From: Ketobacter sp964016105
GTDB lineage: Bacteria > Pseudomonadota > Gammaproteobacteria > Pseudomonadales > Ketobacteraceae
Length of the DNA stretch: 64,000 nucleotides
Assembly (NCBI GenBank): GCA_964016105.1
Contig: CAXHEX010000024.1
Location: forward strand, 9,873-73,872
Direction: 5' to 3'
The position numbers and the translations under genes are program-made. How positions within the stretch are numbered: the stretch's first letter is position 1; each line of letters starts with the position of its first letter. Below, in pieces: positions 24,626 to 33,800 of the stretch. Below the pieces are notes generated by a model that worked only from the letters and a program-made list of their open reading frames with translations, was not told where the DNA came from and did no database searches.

Positions 24626-25549
24626 ATGGAGCTGATTCGGGGAATATACAACATTAGAGAGCGGCACCGGGGTAGTGTGGCCACCATCGGTAATTTCGAT
24701 GGCGTGCACCTGGGGCACCGCTCAATCCTGCGTCAGGTGGCAGAAAAGTCCAAACAGCTGGAGGTACCCTCCACGGTGATGGTATTCGAGCCCCAACCAT
24801 TGGAGTTCTTTTCGCCAGATAAAGCGCCCGCGCGCTTAATGACCTTCCGCGAAAAATGCGAAGTGCTGGCGGAGATGGGCGTCGACCAGGTACTCTGCGT
24901 CAAATTTAACCGAGCCTTCTGTAGTCAAAGTGCCCAACAGTTCTGTGACAATGTGCTGGTAAAGGGCTTGGCCATTAGGCATCTTGTGGTGGGCGATGAT
25001 TTTCGCTTTGGCAGCGATCGCAGCGGTGATTTTCAATTTCTGCAGCAGGTGGGTCAGGCCAATGACTTCGGCGTGGAAAATACCCACACCTTTGAATGGC
25101 AGGGTGAGCGAGTGAGCAGCACCCGAGTGCGTCAGTGCCTGGAGAACAGCGATTTCAAATCCGCCTCGGTGATGTTATGCAAGCCCTACTTTATGTCTGG
25201 CCGAATCGTTCACGGACAAAAGTTGGGCCGCACCATAGGCGTCCCCACCGCCAATGTTTTACCCAAGCGGGTTCGGACGCCCCTCACTGGCGTATTCGCA
25301 GTGGAGGTGAACGGTTTGGGAGAAACCCAACGCGGCGTGGCCAACCTGGGCAGCCGGCCTACAGTGGGTGGCGATCGAGTGCGACTGGAAGTGCACCTGC
25401 TGGATTTTGACCAAGACATTTACGGTAAATACATCCAGGTGACTTTCCGGCATAAGATCCGAGACGAGAAGAAGTTTAATGGCATTGATGAACTGAAGGC
25501 CGCCATTTACAAAGATATTGAAACCGCCCGCCGCTTTTTTACAAACTAA
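24626..25549 (+). CDS. ribF: Bifunctional riboflavin kinase / FAD synthetase
   Basis: 307 aa. The N-terminal FMN adenylyltransferase domain (about 1-185) has TIGNFDGVHLGH and the VSSTRVR region. The C-terminal riboflavin kinase domain (about 185-305) has GRIVHGQKLGRTIGVPTAN and the VANLGSRPTVGG strand. It makes FMN and FAD from riboflavin. The ribosome site is weak. It is upstream of ileS with a 65-base gap, as in other gammaproteobacteria. Confidence 0.96.
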   Translation: MELIRGIYNIRERHRGSVATIGNFDGVHLGHRSILRQVAEKSKQLEVPSTVMVFEPQPLEFFSPDKAPARLMTFREKCEVLAEMGVDQVLCVKFNRAFCSQSAQQFCDNVLVKGLAIRHLVVGDDFRFGSDRSGDFQFLQQVGQANDFGVENTHTFEWQGERVSSTRVRQCLENSDFKSASVMLCKPYFMSGRIVHGQKLGRTIGVPTANVLPKRVRTPLTGVFAVEVNGLGETQRGVANLGSRPTVGGDRVRLEVHLLDFDQDIYGKYIQVTFRHKIRDEKKFNGIDELKAAIYKDIETARRFFTN

Positions 25550-25614
25550 AAAACAAACGGCAAACAGTTGAACCTATAGATGAATTGACGACTTGAGGAA
25601 TAAACAGGAACCCC

Positions 25615-28422
25615 ATGGCCGACTATAAATCCACACTGAATCTTCCTAACACGGCGTTTCCCATGAAGGGGAACCTGGCTCAGCGCGAGCCTGAAATGCT
25701 GAAACAGTGGAATAAATTGGATCTCTATAAGCAGATTCAATCCGTCACCGCAGGCCGGCCCCAATTTATTCTCCATGACGGCCCTCCTTACGCCAACGGT
25801 GATATTCATATAGGCCATGCGGTTAACAAGATTTTGAAAGACACCATCATGCGCAGTAAGCGCTTGAGTGGGTTTGATGCGCCCTATGTGCCCGGTTGGG
25901 ATTGCCACGGTTTACCCATTGAGCACAACGTGGAAAAGAAAGCGGGCAAAGCCGGGGTGAAAGTGCCCTATGACGTGTTCCGCAAAAAGTGTCGTGAGTA
26001 CGCCATGAAACAGGTGAATGGCCAGCGCGAGGACTTTATCCGTTTGGGGGTGCTAGGTGATTGGCAAAACCCGTACCTCACCATGGATTTTAAAACCGAA
26101 GCGGACATCATTCGTGCTTTGGGTAAAATCGCCGACAACGGCCATTTAGTAAAAGGCTTTAAGCCGGTTTACTGGAGCGTGGTGGGCGGCTCTGCCTTGG
26201 CGGAAGCCGAGGTGGAGTATCAAGATAAAACCTCCACCCAGGTGGACGTGCGTTTTGCTCCTGTAGACAAAGCGGCATTCACGGCGCCGTTTGATGTGCA
26301 AACAGAGCTGCCAGTATCCGTTGTGATCTGGACCACTACACCCTGGACCCTGCCCGCCAACCAGGCGGTGGCGTTGAGTGCTGATTTGGAATACAGCCTG
26401 GTGCAATTGGATGTGGGTGCCGGTGACGAGTGCATTCTGCTGGCCACCGACATGGTGGAAGACGTATGCAAGCGCTACGGTGTTGAAGGGCAAACCATCT
26501 TGGGGTCCTGTAAAGGCCAAGAGTTGGAAAACCTGGCGCTACAGCATCCGTTTATTGAACGGCAGGTGCCCGTGGTAATGGGGGATCACGTTACCACCGA
26601 CGCGGGTACAGGTGCTGTGCATATCGCACCGGACCATGGTTTAGATGACTTTAATGTGGGCCTAAAGTACGGCATAAAAACCCTGAATTACGTGGGCGCC
26701 GACGGCAGTTATGCAGAAGGCACACCGTTGGTGAGTGGGCAGCACGTGTATAAGGTGGAGCCTTTGATCCTGGCCACGCTGGAAAGCAACGGTGCGCTGC
26801 TCAAGCAAGATAAACTGTTCCACAGCTACCCCCATTGCTGGCGCACCAAAACGCCACTGATTTATCGTGCCACACCGCAATGGTTTATCAGTATGCATGC
26901 CAAAGGCCTGTTAAAAGCCTGTAAGCAAGCGGCAGATGAAGTGCAGTGGTTGCCGGAATGGGGCAAAGCCCGTATTGAAGGCATGTTAGAACAGAGCCCG
27001 GATTGGTGTGTATCACGACAGCGTACCTGGGGTGTGCCCATCGCTTTGTTCGTGCACAAGGAAACCGAAGAGCTGCATCCCAACAGCGCTGAATTAATTG
27101 AGGCGGTGGCGAAAAAAGTGGAACAAACCGGCATTGATGCCTGGTTTGATTTGGATGCTGCGGAGTTGTTGGGTGATGAAGCCGAGCAATATTACAAAGT
27201 TACGGATACATTGGATGTGTGGTTTGATTCTGGCGTTACCCATTACTCCGTGTTGGAGCAGCGAGACAATTTGAGCGTGCCCGCCGACCTGTATTTGGAA
27301 GGCTCGGATCAACATCGGGGCTGGTTTCAGTCTTCGCTAAAAACCAGTTTGGCGGTGCGCGGTACGGCACCCTACAAAACCGTGCTAACCCATGGTTTTA
27401 CGGTGGATGCTCAAGGTAAAAAGATGTCCAAGTCATTGGGCAATACGGTTTCGCCCCAAACTGTGGTGAAGAACCTGGGTGCGGATATCATTCGACTCTG
27501 GGTGGCGGCTACGGATTATCGCGGTGAGATGACCGTATCCGATGAGATTTTAAAGCGCACAGCGGATTCCTATCGCCGTATTCGTAATACTGCGCGCTTT
27601 TTGCTTTCCAATCTAAATGGTTTTGACCCGGCCCAGCATTTGCTGGAGCCAAAAGAGATGGTGGCACTTGACCGCTGGGCTGTGCACCGTGCCGAACAAC
27701 TGCAAAAAGAAATTGTGCAGCACTATGATCAATACCAGTTTCATTTGATCTACCAAAAACTGCATAACTACTGTGGTGTGGAGCTGGGTGGATTCTATTT
27801 GGATGTGATTAAAGATCGGCAGTACACCTGTAAAGAAAACAGTGCAGCCCGTCGCTCTGCCCAAACGGCTTTGTACCACATAGCAGAAGCCTTAGTGCGC
27901 TGGATTGCCCCCATATTGAGTTTTACCGCCGACGAACTTTGGAAATACATGCCCGGTGAGCGAAGTCAGTCCGTTCATATGGAAACCTGGTATGAGGGCC
28001 TTTATTCCTTGGACAAGGATGAGCCCCTGGACCAAGAGTTTTGGAAAACAGTTCAGGCGGTTAAGAATGCCGTCAATAAACAACTGGAAGACGCCCGTAA
28101 AAATGGTGTGATTGGTGGCAGCCTGGAAGCGGAAGTGGAAATTCAGTGCAGCAGCGATTTGAAAGCAGACCTAGACAAACTGGGTGAAGAGCTGCGTTTT
28201 GCTATGATTACCAGTGCAGCCAGAGTGCAGCAATGGGAAGAGGCGGGCGACATCACGGAACTGGATGGGCTCAAAGTAACCGTTAACAAGAGTGAGCATC
28301 CTAAGTGTGTTCGTTGCTGGCATTTGCGTGAAGACGTAGGAACTAATCCGGACCATCCGGAGTTGTGTTTGCGATGTGTGGATAATGTGGAAGGTGAAGG
28401 AGAGCAGCGGCAATTTTGCTAG
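25615..28422 (+). CDS. ileS: Isoleucyl-tRNA synthetase
   Basis: 935 aa, class I synthetase. The HIGH motif is DIHIGHAVNK at about 62-71 and the KMSKS loop is KKMSKSLGN at about 602-610, with an editing CP1 domain between (TTPWTLPANQ, DHGLDDFNVG). A C-terminal zinc site CVRCWH...CLRC is present, typical of the bacterial type. The first codons are MADYKSTLNLP. The following lspA gene starts within about 20 bases. Confidence 0.97.
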   Translation: MADYKSTLNLPNTAFPMKGNLAQREPEMLKQWNKLDLYKQIQSVTAGRPQFILHDGPPYANGDIHIGHAVNKILKDTIMRSKRLSGFDAPYVPGWDCHGLPIEHNVEKKAGKAGVKVPYDVFRKKCREYAMKQVNGQREDFIRLGVLGDWQNPYLTMDFKTEADIIRALGKIADNGHLVKGFKPVYWSVVGGSALAEAEVEYQDKTSTQVDVRFAPVDKAAFTAPFDVQTELPVSVVIWTTTPWTLPANQAVALSADLEYSLVQLDVGAGDECILLATDMVEDVCKRYGVEGQTILGSCKGQELENLALQHPFIERQVPVVMGDHVTTDAGTGAVHIAPDHGLDDFNVGLKYGIKTLNYVGADGSYAEGTPLVSGQHVYKVEPLILATLESNGALLKQDKLFHSYPHCWRTKTPLIYRATPQWFISMHAKGLLKACKQAADEVQWLPEWGKARIEGMLEQSPDWCVSRQRTWGVPIALFVHKETEELHPNSAELIEAVAKKVEQTGIDAWFDLDAAELLGDEAEQYYKVTDTLDVWFDSGVTHYSVLEQRDNLSVPADLYLEGSDQHRGWFQSSLKTSLAVRGTAPYKTVLTHGFTVDAQGKKMSKSLGNTVSPQTVVKNLGADIIRLWVAATDYRGEMTVSDEILKRTADSYRRIRNTARFLLSNLNGFDPAQHLLEPKEMVALDRWAVHRAEQLQKEIVQHYDQYQFHLIYQKLHNYCGVELGGFYLDVIKDRQYTCKENSAARRSAQTALYHIAEALVRWIAPILSFTADELWKYMPGERSQSVHMETWYEGLYSLDKDEPLDQEFWKTVQAVKNAVNKQLEDARKNGVIGGSLEAEVEIQCSSDLKADLDKLGEELRFAMITSAARVQQWEEAGDITELDGLKVTVNKSEHPKCVRCWHLREDVGTNPDHPELCLRCVDNVEGEGEQRQFC

Positions 28423-28443
28423 TGCGTTTATCAATTGAATACT

Positions 28444-28956
28444 ATGACGGATATGACAACTGAAGATACCCAGGCCCAGGAAGCCAAAGGCATGTTGAAA
28501 TGGCTTTGGCTTAGCGGTTTGGTGATTGTGCTGGACCAGATCACAAAGTGGATGGCGGTGGACGCGTTTCAATTGGGGGAACGTATGGAGATTCTCCCCA
28601 TTTTCAATCTCACCATGGCCCACAATTACGGAGCTGCTTTCAGCTTTTTGGCGGACCATGGTGGTTGGCAGCGTTGGTTTTTTACGGCCATCGCTGTGGG
28701 TGTTAGCGTGATGTTGGTTGTGTGGCTTAAGCGCTTGCCCAAATCCGACTGGTGGATGGCGGTGGCCTTGTCGTTGATCCTGGGGGGAGCCATAGGTAAC
28801 CTCTATGATCGAGTCACCCTAGGCTACGTGGTGGATTTTCTCGATTTTCATTGGAACTACAAGCATTTTCCTGCGTTTAATATTGCCGACAGTGCCATTA
28901 CCGTGGGCGCCGCTATGATGATTCTCGATATGATTCGAAATCCGGGGAAACACTAA
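28444..28956 (+). CDS. lspA: Lipoprotein signal peptidase II
   Basis: 170 aa from ATG 28444; a TTG at 28435 is the alternative. Four membrane spans are visible. The two catalytic aspartates lie in GNLYDRVTLGYVVDFLDFH and FNIADSAITVG. The enzyme cuts the signal peptide of lipoproteins after diacylglyceryl transfer, so the lipoproteins in this window (BamD, the NodT factor, the small ones) are its substrates. The N-terminal tail is longer than usual and Thr/Glu-rich. It lies between ileS and fkpB as in Pseudomonas and E. coli. Confidence 0.95.
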   Translation: MTDMTTEDTQAQEAKGMLKWLWLSGLVIVLDQITKWMAVDAFQLGERMEILPIFNLTMAHNYGAAFSFLADHGGWQRWFFTAIAVGVSVMLVVWLKRLPKSDWWMAVALSLILGGAIGNLYDRVTLGYVVDFLDFHWNYKHFPAFNIADSAITVGAAMMILDMIRNPGKH

Positions 28957-28957
28957 T

Positions 28958-29425
28958 ATGGATGACGCCAATCGAATTGGTCCAGGCAAGCGGGTCACTC
29001 TACATTTTTCCGTTCTACTAATGGATGGTTCTGTGGTGGATTCCACCAAGGAAAAAGGACCAGCCCAGTTCAGTGTGGGTGATGGCAATTTATTGCCTGG
29101 GTTCGAACAGGCCCTGTTTGGGTTAAAAGCCGGGGATAAGCGATCCATTGTATTGGATCAGCACCAGGCTTTCGGCCCCTATAATCAAGATAACATTCAA
29201 GTGATGCGACGGGGTATATTTGATAAAGAGATGGCATTGGAAGTGGGCATGGTGGTGTCTTTTGCAGATAAAAGCAAAGCGGAATTACCCGGTGTCATTA
29301 AAGCCTTCACGGATGATCAGGTAACCGTAGATTTTAATCATCCCCTGGCAGGCAAAGAGTTGACTTTTCAGGTTGAAATCATCAACGTGGTGGATGCCGA
29401 TACCCAATCTGTGCAGCTGCACTAG
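28958..29425 (+). CDS. fkpB: FKBP-type peptidyl-prolyl isomerase SlpA
   Basis: 155 aa. An FKBP fold with an IF insertion typical of SlpA: VTLHFSVLLMDGSVVDST, then DGNLLPGFEQALFGLKAGD, QAFGPYNQDN and DFNHPLAGKELTF. It acts in the cytoplasm as prolyl isomerase and chaperone. The ATG is two bases after the lspA stop. It is followed by ispH, the common order. Confidence 0.95.
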   Translation: MDDANRIGPGKRVTLHFSVLLMDGSVVDSTKEKGPAQFSVGDGNLLPGFEQALFGLKAGDKRSIVLDQHQAFGPYNQDNIQVMRRGIFDKEMALEVGMVVSFADKSKAELPGVIKAFTDDQVTVDFNHPLAGKELTFQVEIINVVDADTQSVQLH

Positions 29426-29470
29426 TTTTTAAACCTTCCCTAAACTACAGAATTAACAACAGAGGCGATT

Positions 29471-30403
29471 ATGGAAATTAAAATGGCGAATCCCCGGGGG
29501 TTTTGTGCGGGAGTGGACCGGGCCATTGCCATCGTCAATCGGGCACTGGATGTATTTGGTGCGCCCATTTATGTACGCCATGAGGTGGTGCATAACAAAT
29601 TTGTAGTGGACGGTCTGCGTGATCGCGGTGCTGTATTTGTGGATGAGCTGCACGAGGTGCCCAACGATGCCATCGTTATTTTTAGTGCTCATGGTGTGTC
29701 TAAGCAGGTGCAGAACGAAGCGGGCGATCGAGGGCTGAAAGTATTCGATGCCACCTGCCCACTGGTGACAAAAGTGCATATGGAAGTGAGTAAATTCGCC
29801 CGCGATGGTATGGAATGTGTGTTGATAGGCCACCAAGGCCACCCCGAGGTGGAAGGCACCATGGGGCAATACTTCAGCAGTAAAGGCGGGGCAATTTACC
29901 TGGTTGAAACCGTGGATGATGTTAAAAGTTTGCAAGTAAATGATCCCGAACATCTGGCTTATGTGACTCAAACCACTCTTTCGGTGGATGATACCGCCGC
30001 TATTATCGATGCCCTGCGTGAGCACTTCCCCCATATACAAGGCCCCCGCAAAGACGATATTTGCTACGCCACCCAAAATCGCCAGGATGCAGTGAAGACC
30101 CTGGCTTTGGAAACTGACGTAGTGTTTGTGGTGGGGTCACCCAACAGTTCCAACTCAAACCGGCTGCGTGAGCTGGCGGAGCGATGTGGTACTACGGCTT
30201 ATTTGGTTGACGATCCTCAGCAGCTCGAAAAAGCCTGGTTGGATAAGGCTGTCACCATTGGTGTAACGGCCGGTGCCAGCGCCCCAGAAGAACTTGTTTC
30301 TGCAGTAGTCAATCAGTTACGGGATTGGGGTGGAGAAAGTCCCAATGAATTGGTTGGGCGAGAGGAGAACATTGTGTTCTCCATGCCCAAAGAGTTACGT
30401 TAG
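29471..30403 (+). CDS. ispH: 4-hydroxy-3-methylbut-2-enyl diphosphate reductase
   Basis: 310 aa. Last enzyme of the MEP isoprenoid pathway, giving IPP and DMAPP. The three iron-sulfur cysteines are present: Cys12 (GFCAGVDRA), Cys96 (DATCPLV) and Cys198 (DICYATQNRQ). SAHGVS and GSPNSSNSNRL are also conserved. The start MEIKMANPRGFC is standard. It ends convergently with the pilE gene, 17 bases apart. Confidence 0.97.
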   Translation: MEIKMANPRGFCAGVDRAIAIVNRALDVFGAPIYVRHEVVHNKFVVDGLRDRGAVFVDELHEVPNDAIVIFSAHGVSKQVQNEAGDRGLKVFDATCPLVTKVHMEVSKFARDGMECVLIGHQGHPEVEGTMGQYFSSKGGAIYLVETVDDVKSLQVNDPEHLAYVTQTTLSVDDTAAIIDALREHFPHIQGPRKDDICYATQNRQDAVKTLALETDVVFVVGSPNSSNSNRLRELAERCGTTAYLVDDPQQLEKAWLDKAVTIGVTAGASAPEELVSAVVNQLRDWGGESPNELVGREENIVFSMPKELR

Positions 30404-30420
30404 TTTTTTAATGCAACGGA

Positions 30421-30885
30421 TTACTGGCGCCAGGTGTTCTCCGTGCCAGCATCGATACTACCATCGTCGTTTGAATCCCAGCTTTTTAATCCGGTATTGG
30501 AAATTTCCAAATAGCCATCACCATTTTGGCGATTTATGGGGGTGGCCCGCAACGTGTAAGCGGTGCTATCGGCCGCAATAATACTAAGATCGTAATATTT
30601 TTGGCCACCGTCCAAAGGAGCCTGGCTGGGGTAAATCGCTGGGGTTCCAGTATCACCTGCGGTGGCGGCACCTTCGTAAGTGTTGCGCTCAGTGAAGTGC
30701 CGTTCCATTGCTTGGGAAAATCCCATTAAGACTGCTTGCGCGTCGGCCCGCCGTGTCTTTTTTACTGAGCTCATGTAACTTGGGTAGGCCACCGCCGCCA
30801 CTATGGCGACGACGGCGACGGTGACCATAAGCTCGATAAGGGTGAACCCTGTTACCGGTCTTTTCATCATCTTTGTTGTCATCAT
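30421..30885 (-). CDS. pilE: Type IV minor pilin PilE (cluster 1)
   Basis: 154 aa. Class III signal with the prepilin peptidase site VTG/FTLIELMVT, Glu at +5, and the N-terminal helix running to AYPSYMSSVKKTRRADAQ. Unlike the PilE of cluster 2 it has no cysteine, so the usual C-terminal disulfide is absent. The C-terminus carries a calcium-loop-like run DSNDDGSID instead. The ATG at 30885 follows the pilY1 stop directly; a GTG at 30894 and ATGs near 30870 are alternatives. It is the last gene of the six-gene minus-strand cluster. Confidence 0.85.
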   Translation of the reverse strand: MMTTKMMKRPVTGFTLIELMVTVAVVAIVAAVAYPSYMSSVKKTRRADAQAVLMGFSQAMERHFTERNTYEGAATAGDTGTPAIYPSQAPLDGGQKYYDLSIIAADSTAYTLRATPINRQNGDGYLEISNTGLKSWDSNDDGSIDAGTENTWRQ

Positions 30886-30886
30886 A

Positions 30887-33800
30887 TTACTCACTGTACC
30901 AATAGGTTTTGGTGACTATGTCTGTGGCCTGCATTTTTGTACACTCAATGCCCGTGCAGACAATGTCCTGTGGTTCGGTAGGATTACCGTTCTCATCTTT
31001 ATCTGAGATTCGAAGGTGTACTGGGTCTGGTGGTAACCCTTCGGTTAGTAGCGAAGCGAATCGGTCTGATGTGTCAGTGTTTTCGCCTTTATCGATACTG
31101 GCGGGTGTCGCATTGGCCACATTCACCGTATAAAGCTTGGACTGTCCTGGTGAGATAGTACAGTCGGCACCAACAGACGCGCTGGGTTGATAGCTGGTAA
31201 AGTAAAGAACCCCATCATAGGTCATCGCTCGAGATAACACTTTTTCTCCCGGGTCTTTTCCTCCACCTGCCAATTCACCTTCCAGGTCGATATACCAGCC
31301 CTTTGCCGCTGCGAGAGCGGTTTGTGCTACGGCAATCTGACCTGCAGTACCGTTCTCAATCTTGTTATCGGTTGTATCGAAGAGATCGGCTATCGTTATG
31401 GTGGTGTAGTCGGGGGTGCCATCCAAGTCCGTATCCGCAGGCGCGTTGTATACATCGGAGAGGAAAAGAACAAAGAACCGATCCTCAATAGTTGCATTTA
31501 ATGGATGCGCCTGGTAACCAGACCCGATAGCTAATGCCAACTGTCTAACGCCATTGCGAGTGACAACGGACAGATCAGGCTCATGGTAAAACCGGCGTGC
31601 GGTTGCCGCAGTATTTTCAGCTAAATCGGCGATTCTTCCTCCGGTTATCAGGGAGCCCACTGGATTGCCATTGGTTATATCAAAGCGCCAGATTTGACCA
31701 CCCGTATCAGCGGCATAGATCTGATCAGCGTAGCCATCCGCATTCACATCAATGGCTCTCACAGTTGCAGGGATACTGTAATCCATGTCAGATAGGGTTA
31801 GATCATGGGAATTATTACCGCCAGCGCTCCAGATTAATGATCCATCGGTTGCATCCACAATGAATATGGCATTTCCCATACTATCGGCGGTGCGGGTTGC
31901 TGCGTTGTCTTGAGCGGGATCATAGCCACCGGAAATGATGAGTACTTCTCGCTCAGTGCTGTCCACGGAGATTTTTGTTTTGATTGGCCGAGCCCAGGTT
32001 TGACCCAGGTCGCTGTAGTCTCCACTTCCGCCCTCGATGGTCCATAGCATTTTAGGGGAAGAGCGATCTGTCACATCCAGCGCATAGTAGTTGCGGCCTC
32101 CACGGCGCATTCCAGCGTAGATATAAACATGATCACCGTCGCCGGGTTCAATTTTGGAATCGGCGTCTACATCTTTAGACCACGCCACTACCTGGCCATC
32201 CATGCCGTAGGGATGGTTTTCAGCCACTGAGTTAGCAAACACCTTATTGAAGTTGTGGAGCATTTCACTTGGAGCGAATGCGAATAGCTCTTCGCCATTG
32301 GATGAGTCTACGGCATGCAAAAAGCCTTCGTTGTCTCCGTAGTAAATGGTGATATCCGGGTTTTCATCGGTACCGCCGTAGATCACTAGCTGTGGTGAAG
32401 AGTGAAGCGGATCGCTTAATTGATTGCGGTCTTCATCGGCAACTGAGTCGCCATCCACATCCTTGATGTCCTTACCCCGAACCCAGTCAATTAGGTTTCT
32501 GTGGTATAGGTCTGACTCGGACTCGATACCAAGGCGGCTTTTAGTGATGTTATCCTTATTTGCCCATGAGATAGCATTGTCGCTGTCAGTTAAGTTTTTA
32601 CTGGAAGATCCGTCGAAGTAAGTGTAAAGCTTGCGATTGGGATAGCTGGGTAATTTCTCAGCTGCTCCACCTTCTGGTGTTTCATTCCCATCAACGCCGC
32701 TGGACCAAAAACTCTGGGTTGAATTTTTGAAGAAGCCGGTGTCAGGGTCCAGAGCCGCCGCGCCATTTTGGTCCACTATAACGCCATCACTGGTTATTTT
32801 GTAATGCTTAAGATTGCCAGGCCAATAAGACTTTTCCTTTGGCTGGAACAGGGAGAAAAATATCTCGTTGCGATGGGTTAAACGGTTAAATGCGTTTACT
32901 GTCACGCCTGGGGAAACGAATGTTGTGTCCACATTCAGGGTAGTGGTGGCAATGTCATCCAACACTTTAACCAGGTCATCAGTTGAGTCGGCGGTGTGGT
33001 ACATGCTTTCTTCACTGGCTACCCCTTTTAGATAGGGATCGTCGAGGTTGAACCCAATGGTGTGAGTGGTGATTTTATAGGGGTTCTCCGTGTAGAGAAA
33101 CTCAGTGAGTTCTTCGCCGCATCCACCTTCTCCGCTGGTTACGCAGGATGTGTCACCAGTTAGGGCTTTAACCAGATCTTTAGATGAATTGGCTCGAGGT
33201 TCCCCATCTGTTAACAGCACAATGTGGTTGGGTTGGCATTCGTGTTCTATGGGTGATTTATAAACTGGAGAACCACTGATGTATTCGCCAATACAATCGG
33301 TGTCATTCAAATTCGCATCGCTGCATCCAGTAGGTTGCACCAATTGGCCGCCGGTATAGCTGCCTTCGTGTGAAACTCGGTAATAGCGTCGACTCCCGCT
33401 ATTGTTACCCCCACCTTGGTAATTTACATGGGTGCCCCGGGTGTCACCCCATTGTATAGCCTCGCCGCGATAGTACATGGCTGCCTCATAAAGGGTATCT
33501 ACTATGGGGGTAGTATCCACGGCCACGAGGTCATTAATAATGCTGATTAGGGCATCGCGGGTAGTTTCTTCCAAGCTAGAAGATGTTCCCGACGCATTGA
33601 TGATCAATCTGGGTGCCCGCGAAGAGTCATTGTCATAACTTCTGGCTCTGCGTTGCCCGCTTGAAGCTTTAACGAAGAAGCTCATGGCATTGCCTTTGTT
33701 CCAGCCGCTTCGGTCTACTAGATCCTGTACTAACGAGCTTATATCCGGTGATCGATATACCGTATTTTGGTACCAAGGGTCTACGGAGTTCCAAGAGACG

